Assembly (NCBI GenBank): GCA_031254035.1
Contig: JAIRVF010000092.1
Span: 1-37,590, forward strand
DNA: 37,590 nt
Direction of reading: 5' to 3'
From: Paenibacillus sp.
GTDB lineage: Bacteria; Bacillota; Bacilli; Paenibacillales; Paenibacillaceae
Within the stretch, counting starts at the first letter, position 1; each line of letters opens with the position of its first letter. Below are positions 32,490 to 37,590 of this stretch, piece by piece. The notes under the pieces were generated by a model. It was not told the origin of the DNA and made no database searches. It saw only the letters and a list, made by a program, of their open reading frames with translations. A program made the translations under genes and the position numbers.

Positions 32490-33083
32490 TCAGGACTCTC
32501 GATGCCTTTCTGTCTGAACAAATCCGTTCGTTTCCTTGGGGATGTCCGAAAATAACAATGCCAATGCAGCGTTTAATTCGGACGGGTTGTCCATATCCAG
32601 CCACACATCCGGAATAAGTGCAACTTGACCAGGATGGCTTTGCACGTAGCTGAAAATGATTTGGGCTTCATCGATTTCTTCCCTGAACACTTCGGATGTA
32701 TACGCGCTTTCATCGTTTTTAAAGTAGGCTTGAACGAGTACGACCGCCTCCTTGGCTAGCTGCTGCCGCTCCTGGTCGGTCGCAACCGAAAAGTTCCTGC
32801 TAAACAGAATCGTATTACGTTTGACGAGAAAAAGCTTGATCGTTTCCTTATTAACAGGTTCATATAACAACACATTGGGGTTGCTTCCAGCAAATCCTAT
32901 GACTTTTTCTTTTTGTTCGAGGAAGCGGATCGACTGCAGCACATCCCTGAACTTGGCGGCCGCCTCAAAATCAAACTGGAAGGTGGACAACTCCCATCCC
33001 TTCGCATCCTTCTTGAGCGCCACTCGCTGTTTACTACTATTTATGATAACATATGTCTTCCTTTGCCATATGAAGCAGAACAA
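32490..33083 (-). pseudogene. C-terminal remnant of a UvrC-like (GIY-YIG/UVR) nuclease
   Basis: The frame from 33083 contains FDFEAAAKFRDVLQSIRFLE (the UVR motif that in UvrC contacts UvrB), then KVIGFAGSNPNVLLYE and ETIKLFLVKRNTILFSRNFS, which resemble the UvrC middle region. The catalytic GIY-YIG part, the start with a ribosome site and the first ~200 residues are missing; the first ~20 residues of the frame (FCFIWQRKTYVIINSSKQR) look like random translation. I read it as the tail of a truncated gene, although translation from an internal start is possible. Stop codons lie just upstream in the other frames. Confidence 0.5.
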
Positions 33084-33119
33084 AGAAATCTATAACGAAA
33101 AGAGACCATTGAACAAACA

Positions 33120-33166
33120 AGACAAACTCCCGAGTTTCATTCGAAACAAAGGAGTTTGTCTGCAAT
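33120..33166. repeat. Palindromic repeat, left copy (inverted relative to the right copy)
   Basis: AGACAAACTC...GAGTTTGTCT forms a 10-bp stem, with a further inner GAGTTTC/GAAAC pairing. A 47-base stretch here matches the reverse complement of 34105-34151 with one mismatch. It is 22 bases past the stop of the sensor-domain gene and could act as its terminator. Confidence 0.8.
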
Positions 33167-33188
33167 CTGAGTGAGCTTCTAAAGCTCT

Positions 33189-33962
33189 CTATAGGTTGGG
33201 TGTATCATCCCTTGAGTAGGGTTGGTAGTCATAATATTGCGGATCAACCGTTGCATGTGTCAGTGTTTCTACTGACTCTGACGGCTGCTGATACGGCTCA
33301 TCTACATACATGATCCTGCGCTGAATTTGCATGAGCCCATTCACGACGCGAAGTGCGACCCAAAAAAGTACAAGGCCTACTCCTACGTACAGCAGATATT
33401 GCTGATTATAGGTCCAATCTATATGAAAATAACTAAACAAGCTATTCTCTAAAATATCGAGCTGCATTTCATTCATCAAAATGATATGTACGACTGGAAG
33501 AGCAATAAGTCCTAGTCCTAATGAAATAACCGTTACCATAATAATAAAAAATACAATACCTGTTACAAATCTTAGTAACACGAGCAGCAAGTTTCGAATG
33601 AATAGCCCCCCGTCAAAACCTTTCATCATTCGCTTCAACCAATTCTGCCCAGCTTCAGACTGTTGATTGTGGGTATACGAAACAGGAGGAGTAGGCAAAC
33701 CCAAGATTTGTCTAATCATGTTTTGTTCAAAATTCACAATCCCATTCAATAGCTTAGCTACTCCAAAAAACAGCGGTATTCCGATAAATAATGGAGTTAG
33801 ACCGATTGATAGTGCAAGTCCCGTTATCGCTACTGTAAAATAGATAATCCCTAACGGGAGAGATAGCAGTAAATAGAGGATTGTTGCATAGGTTTTTGGA
33901 TTAAATAGCACCCAATTCACCTTACCTGCCCGTGCCGTTGCATTCGTTTCTATTGCCTTCAT
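33189..33962 (-). CDS. Sensor-domain membrane protein
   Basis: A 257-residue protein with two hydrophobic halves. Residues ~25-75 (ATILYLLLSLPLGIIYFTVA, LALSIGLTPLFIGIPLFFGV) and ~125-180 (NLLLVLLRFVTGIVFFIIMV, ALPVVHIILMN) form pairs of membrane helices, with another helix at ~195-215. This matches the 'putative sensor' domain (PF13796), usually fused to histidine kinases; here no kinase is attached, and the tail is a short Tyr/Pro-rich cytoplasmic end. Start 33962 has AAAGGAGTG 7 bases ahead. The gene stands between two inverted copies of a 47-bp palindromic repeat. Function unknown. Confidence 0.75.
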   Translation of the reverse strand: MKAIETNATARAGKVNWVLFNPKTYATILYLLLSLPLGIIYFTVAITGLALSIGLTPLFIGIPLFFGVAKLLNGIVNFEQNMIRQILGLPTPPVSYTHNQQSEAGQNWLKRMMKGFDGGLFIRNLLLVLLRFVTGIVFFIIMVTVISLGLGLIALPVVHIILMNEMQLDILENSLFSYFHIDWTYNQQYLLYVGVGLVLFWVALRVVNGLMQIQRRIMYVDEPYQQPSESVETLTHATVDPQYYDYQPYSRDDTPNL

Positions 33963-34104
33963 ATTCAAACACTCCTTTGGCTTCATAAGTCACGACTCCG
34001 AGTTATAAACCCATTATATCTGCATTATTCACCTGACATAACCGTCTTAAGGGGGAACCGAAGCTAGACTTTAGGCTAGGACTGCTCCTGATGACTTAGT
34101 CTAT

Positions 34105-34151
34105 ATTGCAGACAAACTCCTTTGTTTCGAATGAAACTCAGGAGTTTGTCT
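34105..34151. repeat. Palindromic repeat, right copy
   Basis: ATTGCAGACAAACTCC...GGAGTTTGTCT, the inverted counterpart of 33120-33166 with one mismatch over 47 bases. It lies upstream of the sensor-domain gene, about 143 bases before its start codon. Confidence 0.8.
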
Positions 34152-34161
34152 GCATTCTGAA

Positions 34162-34182
34162 ACACCGGCCATCGGCCGGTGT
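34162..34182 (-). terminator. Hairpin after the spermidine synthase-like gene
   Basis: ACACCGGCC, ATC, GGCCGGTGT: a perfect 9-bp GC-rich stem 40 bases past the stop codon. The T-run is short (TTTC), so termination is likely but not certain. Confidence 0.55.
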
Positions 34183-34222
34183 CTATCAAATCTTCTTTCC
34201 CTATCACATTGAAGGAAATCGG

Positions 34223-34888
34223 TTAATGTTTTATTTTAGGTGACGAAGCCAAATAAATATAATCGGGTTCACCCCGCGGCTGAGGAACAGCCTCTACTTC
34301 AACTTCTTCAAAAAACAGCTTCAAATAATCCACGAATTCTGTCGATTCCGTAGCACTCCAATACGATATAACCCCATTATACCGCAGCAGCTTGATTAAT
34401 GCATTGATTCCTTGTTCCGAGTATAGCCCTGTATTCGATTCGGATACAGTCCAATCCGGACCGTTATCGATGTCTAGGCAAATCGCGTCATAGGTTCCAT
34501 GTGTTTCGTTTATCCATTTTACCAGGTCCGTATGGATCACTTTTGCACGTGGGTTATCCAGCGCGTGTCCTGAAACCTGTGCTAGATACGTGCGGTTCCA
34601 TTGAATGATCGCTTCTTCGATCTCGACGACATCCACCTTGCTAACTCTTGAATCCGTTAATGCTTCTTCCAACGAAAATCCAACCCCAAGACCGCCGATC
34701 ATAATCTTGCACGGATTTTTGCATCTCTCCAAGGCCCTGCTGACCAGCAAGCGTTCCGACTCTCCGTTATACGTCGCCATCAGAAATGTGCCGTTGTAAA
34801 TAATCTCGTAATGATCTTCTCTTTTCTGTAGCTGAATATCCCCTCGATCCGTGTGAAAACGTTCAATGACTTCCGGTTCATGATACAT
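34223..34888 (-). CDS. Spermidine synthase-like SAM-dependent protein
   Basis: A 221-residue protein of the spermidine synthase fold. The nucleotide-binding loop is KIMIGGLGVGFSLEEAL, the acidic end of the second strand is KVDVVEIEEAIIQWNRTYL, and DAICLDIDNGPDWTVSES carries the later Asp. Similar short proteins are annotated as spermine/spermidine synthase or class I methyltransferase. The canonical 'GGGDGG' substrate loop is changed to GGLGVG, so aminopropyl transfer is doubtful. AGGAGG stands 9 bases before ATG 34888. It appears to be a single-gene unit with a GC-rich hairpin behind. Confidence 0.8.
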   Translation of the reverse strand: MYHEPEVIERFHTDRGDIQLQKREDHYEIIYNGTFLMATYNGESERLLVSRALERCKNPCKIMIGGLGVGFSLEEALTDSRVSKVDVVEIEEAIIQWNRTYLAQVSGHALDNPRAKVIHTDLVKWINETHGTYDAICLDIDNGPDWTVSESNTGLYSEQGINALIKLLRYNGVISYWSATESTEFVDYLKLFFEEVEVEAVPQPRGEPDYIYLASSPKIKH

Positions 34889-34998
34889 AAGTTTCTACCT
34901 CCTACCCTAGAAAATGTTTGCAAACCCCCACTTCTTATTATACCCCTATATGAATGTACATTCCTGTTCCACTGGATTCGAAGCGATCCGCAAAAATA

Positions 34999-35238
34999 TC
35001 ACCTTTTAAACTGTATAGACCAAAAATAATATGCCATCAGCTCGTTTAAAGCTACATCGCGAATATCCGCATTATAAAAACTTCGCAGACTATCGCCAGA
35101 AACATAGTTTTTGATATCATTTGCTTTTAAAATACGCATGCGCATGGCGTAGCCTGCGGTCCACCTGTCCATATAAACTTTGACAATACCTTTAGGGATT
35201 TTGAATGATGCAGCGTCACAAGAAAACTGCCTATAAAA
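34999..35238 (-). pseudogene. C-terminal end of an unidentified protein
   Basis: The minus-strand frame is open for ~79 codons and reads ...FKIPKGIVKVYMDRWTAG, MRMRILKANDIKNYVSG, SLRSFYNADIRDVALNELMA, YYFWSIQFKR and stop. The composition is protein-like and there is no start codon with a ribosome site, so this looks like the end of a lost gene. I do not recognise the family. Beyond it, to 35281, nothing is visible. Confidence 0.3.
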
Positions 35239-35281
35239 TCAAATTTGTTCTTAACTCTTTTGACATCGGCTGTATAGAACG

Positions 35282-35468
35282 GCTAACGAAACCTGCAATC
35301 GTTATTCAGGCAATGTAAAGCCTCTGTGGATTCTAACGAAACTCAGTATCGCTATTTAGCAAGATAGATAACGATAAAGCAAGATTTCGCTCAAATAACG
35401 ATATGTAGTTTCGTTACATTTATTTTAGCCCCGAATTGGGGGTAATAGCGTTTCTCAGTTTCGTTAGC
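35282..35468. repeat. TAACGAAAC-type intergenic repeats, two direct and two inverted
   Basis: Four units of about 25 bases built on CTAACGAAAC, 4-5 bases, ATCGYTATT. They start at 35282 and 35332 in plus orientation, and two more near 35393-35418 and 35441-35468 are inverted (AGTTTCGTTA). The arrangement lets the outer and inner pairs fold into a large hairpin. The type is familiar to me from Paenibacillus intergenic regions. Confidence 0.7.
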
Positions 35469-35477
35469 GAGGTGAAC

Positions 35478-35540
35478 GACACGAGTGGCACCAGCTACAC
35501 GAGTGACACGAACGGCATGAGTGGCTTAAGTTGCATGAGT
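35478..35540. repeat. 9-bp tandem repeat array, seven units
   Basis: GACACGAGT, GGCACCAGC, TACACGAGT, GACACGAAC, GGCATGAGT, GGCTTAAGT, TGCATGAGT: consensus GRCAYGAGT. The period of three codons looks like a coding repeat but no frame is associated. It starts 9 bases after the TAACGAAAC repeat. Confidence 0.7.
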
Positions 35541-35582
35541 TATCAACATTTGTTATTTATCCCTTTCAATTTGTCGCAAATA

Positions 35583-35628
35583 AAAAAGCTCATTCCCACT
35601 TAAAACTTCAAGTCGGAACAAGCTTTTT
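35583..35628 (-). terminator. Terminator after the VWA gene
   Basis: On the minus strand AAAAAGCT..TTCC.ACTT pairs with AAGT.GGAA..AGCTTTTT, followed by T's. It begins 15 bases past the stop codon. Confidence 0.8.
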
Positions 35629-35642
35629 GAAATTACTTTTTC

Positions 35643-36860
35643 TTAAATCCCTTTCGTTTCCAGTCTTTTAGCTAAATCCGCCAAATCCTGTCCTTTTAGT
35701 GCACCTTCAACGAGCTGTGGCAGCAGCGCAGGCGTACAAGCGAAACATGGCGTGCCATCCTTCGATAAAACCTTAGCCAGCTGTTCATCATAAAAAGGTT
35801 TGCCTTCATCGGATAAAGCAAGCAGGCAAAGCGTCTTGACGCCCGATTCCCTCATCTCCCGCATACGCCGGATCAGCCTCGATTGGTTGCCCCCTTCATA
35901 GAGATCGGAAATGATAATAAACAATGTTTTCTTGGGTTCGGTAATAAACTGCTCGCAATAGGCTACCGATTTATCGATGTTGGTTCCGCCTCCAAGCTGA
36001 ATTCCAAACAGCATTTCGACGGGATCATTCGCGCATTGCTCGGTCAGATCAACCACTTCCGTATCAAAAACAACAACTCGGGTGTCAAGTGCAGGAATGC
36101 TGGCAAAAATCGATCCGATGACCGAAGCCCAGATGACCGATTCCGCCATAGATCCGCTTTGGTCGATATCCACGATAACCGTCCATTCCTTATTCCGTTT
36201 TGCCCGATCAAAGAAATAAAACCTTTCGGGAATGATCCGCTGCAGTCCGGCATCATAATGCTTGAGGTTCCGTTGAATCGTACGCTTCCAGTCTATCCCG
36301 CTTAATGAGGAAAGCGGGGTATGCTGCCTCCGGTTCAACGCCCCGGTAACCGCTCTTTGGATATCTTGCTCCATCCGTTTCACCAGTTCATCCACTACCG
36401 CCTGCACAAGCATCCGCGCGGTATCTTTCGTCTTCTCTGGAATTTTGCCTTTAAGCGAAAGCAGCGTTCCGACCAATTGAATATCCGGCTTGACGCTGGC
36501 CAACACTTCCGGTTCAAATAAAAGCTGCTTCCAGCCCTTCCGCTCCATCGCATCATTCTGAATAACGGAAACGACATCTTCGGGAAAAAACGTCCTTACG
36601 TCTCCGAGCCACTGTGCAAGCCGCGGGGCGGATTTCCCTTGTCCGGCGCTCCTGGTTTTTGAACCAGAATATGCTCCACCATCTTCCCCCGAACCATCCG
36701 TTTGATCGTAAATGGCAGCCAGCGCGCGGTCCATGATCAACTCTTCGCTGGTTAGTTCCATTTGCTCGCCGCCGCTCTGCCTGTTAAGCTCCTCTTCGGC
36801 AGCCGTACCCAGAATCAGCCGCCAACGGGATAATGCCTTTCGGTCCACCGTGTTTCCCAT
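35643..36860 (-). CDS. VWA-domain protein (CoxE-like)
   Basis: A 405-residue protein. The N-terminal ~220 residues are helical and charged; the C-terminal half is a von Willebrand A domain with the metal-ion-dependent adhesion site D231-I-D-Q-S235-G-S237 (VIVDIDQSGSMAESV), a Thr in GIQLGGGTNIDKSV and Asp in LFIIISDLYEGG. Such proteins pair with MoxR AAA+ ATPases in complex-assembly systems. Start 36860 is one base after the stop of the upstream gene, with GAGGA ahead, so the two are coupled. A MoxR gene is expected further upstream, beyond the right edge. Confidence 0.87.
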   Translation of the reverse strand: MGNTVDRKALSRWRLILGTAAEEELNRQSGGEQMELTSEELIMDRALAAIYDQTDGSGEDGGAYSGSKTRSAGQGKSAPRLAQWLGDVRTFFPEDVVSVIQNDAMERKGWKQLLFEPEVLASVKPDIQLVGTLLSLKGKIPEKTKDTARMLVQAVVDELVKRMEQDIQRAVTGALNRRQHTPLSSLSGIDWKRTIQRNLKHYDAGLQRIIPERFYFFDRAKRNKEWTVIVDIDQSGSMAESVIWASVIGSIFASIPALDTRVVVFDTEVVDLTEQCANDPVEMLFGIQLGGGTNIDKSVAYCEQFITEPKKTLFIIISDLYEGGNQSRLIRRMREMRESGVKTLCLLALSDEGKPFYDEQLAKVLSKDGTPCFACTPALLPQLVEGALKGQDLADLAKRLETKGI

Positions 36861-36861
36861 A

Positions 36862-37590
36862 TTAAAAGTCCTCAAAATCAAAATCGTTTAAGTCGTTTAA
36901 CATCTGGGCTTCTTCCTCCTTAAGGTCATCCATGAGTATTTCAGCTACCTGCTCCGTATTTGTCCCCCAAAGCTCTCCAAGCAGTTCGGCAACCATCGTT
37001 TTTTCTTTCGGGCTAAATGCACTGAATGCCCGCCGCAGAAATACCAATGACCGAACAAACTCTTCATCCTCAAGAGTGCAGATGTATTCATTCAGCTGTT
37101 CCCACAGGCTCATGCGCGACAAAAGCGCATACCGGTTGCGCATTGCCAAGCCCTCGAACCATCCTGCTCCAAGGTCGGCCTCTATGCCCGGCGATAATCG
37201 CCGGGATACCTCCGCCGCACATTGCTGTGCAGATATAGCACCTCGTTCCAGCAAAATTGCGCAAGCGATCCCGGATAAACGGGGATGTACATCATCAAGG
37301 TCCGACAAGTGGGACAGTTCCTCCACCCATAGTGGCTCGTCGACCTCTTCGTTATGCTCCGCGGCCACATGGTTCAGCTCGTTGATAGCCGCCGCCATTG
37401 CCTGCGCCGCTTCGTCATTGCACCTGCTGGCATCAAGCAAAAACAGGCAGGCACGCATGAACAGTTGCTGTAGCAGAGGTATAAGCGGAGTGTTATCCAT
37501 TCTGCGGATTCCACCATAGCGAATGAGCTGCGATAGCTTTCTGGCCGCCGCCGCAATTTGTACGACATCCTGGCTTTCGACCGCAAGTCT
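36862..37590 (-). CDS. DUF5682-like protein, C-terminal part
   Basis: The frame runs off the right edge: it is open for 30 codons before ATG 37500 (LAVESQDVVQIAAAARKLSQ) and continues without a break, so the ATG is probably internal. The visible 242 codons are helical, with LSGIACAILLERGAIS, EVSRRLSPGIEADLGAGWFE, GLAMRNRYALLSRMSLWEQL and an acidic tail ending LNDFDFEDF. I recognise this as the end of DUF5682-type proteins found in MoxR-VWA clusters. The biochemical role is unknown. It ends one base before the VWA start. Confidence 0.7.
   Translation of the reverse strand, partial: RLAVESQDVVQIAAAARKLSQLIRYGGIRRMDNTPLIPLLQQLFMRACLFLLDASRCNDEAAQAMAAAINELNHVAAEHNEEVDEPLWVEELSHLSDLDDVHPRLSGIACAILLERGAISAQQCAAEVSRRLSPGIEADLGAGWFEGLAMRNRYALLSRMSLWEQLNEYICTLEDEEFVRSLVFLRRAFSAFSPKEKTMVAELLGELWGTNTEQVAEILMDDLKEEEAQMLNDLNDFDFEDF

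Noticed and set aside
35478..35540. Possible CRISPR-like array
   Set aside because: Units are 9 bases without spacers; it is a simple tandem repeat.

Overview
The window looks like a chromosomal stretch of a low-to-mid GC spore-forming Firmicute, most likely Paenibacillus or a close relative. The reasons are strong AGGAGG-type ribosome binding sites, the collagenase with tandem PPC domains, a Rap/Phr-like (RRNPP) receptor-peptide pair of the kind known from Paenibacillaceae, and intergenic repeats built on TAACGAAAC. No tRNA, rRNA, CRISPR array or complete insertion sequence was seen. Most genes are on the minus strand, in short regulator-plus-target modules.

Layout. 1-1092: end of a VOC-family gene, copy 1 of a 262-bp structured repeat, and a frameshifted small membrane ORF. 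1093-3400: a SulP anion transporter beside an ArsR-type repressor, with similar AT-rich palindromes before both. 3581-5884: an MFS transporter under a ROK regulator whose helix-turn-helix region carries an in-frame amber codon. 6092-9640: a serine hydrolase and a MarR regulator sharing an identical 20-bp operator, then an SDR dehydrogenase divergent from a LacI-type regulator. 9679-13429: a virginiamycin-B-lyase-like remnant, a secreted YjgB/DUF4309-like protein, and a GMC oxidoreductase followed by two tandem DUF1259 proteins.

13711-19556: a fatty-acyl catabolic operon reading acyl-CoA dehydrogenase, SDR, APH-like kinase, AMP-dependent acyl-CoA ligase, then (after a MITE-like insertion) a TetR repressor. 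A 24-bp palindrome in front of the operon is the likely TetR/FadR-type operator. 19933-21831 is a graveyard: an IS3 orfA stub, the C-terminal part of a MocR-type regulator, an intact PaaI-type thioesterase, GNAT and membrane-protein stubs, and copy 2 of the 262-bp repeat.

21835-28268: a cysteine-rich SufR-like regulator translationally coupled to a J-domain protein; a 1044-residue secreted M9 collagenase; and, divergent from it, an HTH-less TPR receptor whose 3' end overlaps a 42-codon pro-peptide gene. This last pair is the most attractive candidate for a little-described signalling system. 28360-33083: a short UvrA-like ABC ATPase divergent from a WYL regulator, an XRE regulator and a UvrC-like C-terminal remnant. 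33120-34151: a sensor-domain membrane protein bracketed by two inverted copies of a 47-bp palindromic repeat. 34223-37590: a spermidine-synthase-like protein, a decayed ORF end, TAACGAAAC repeats plus a 9-bp tandem array, and a VWA protein with the C-terminal part of a DUF5682-like protein that runs off the right edge.
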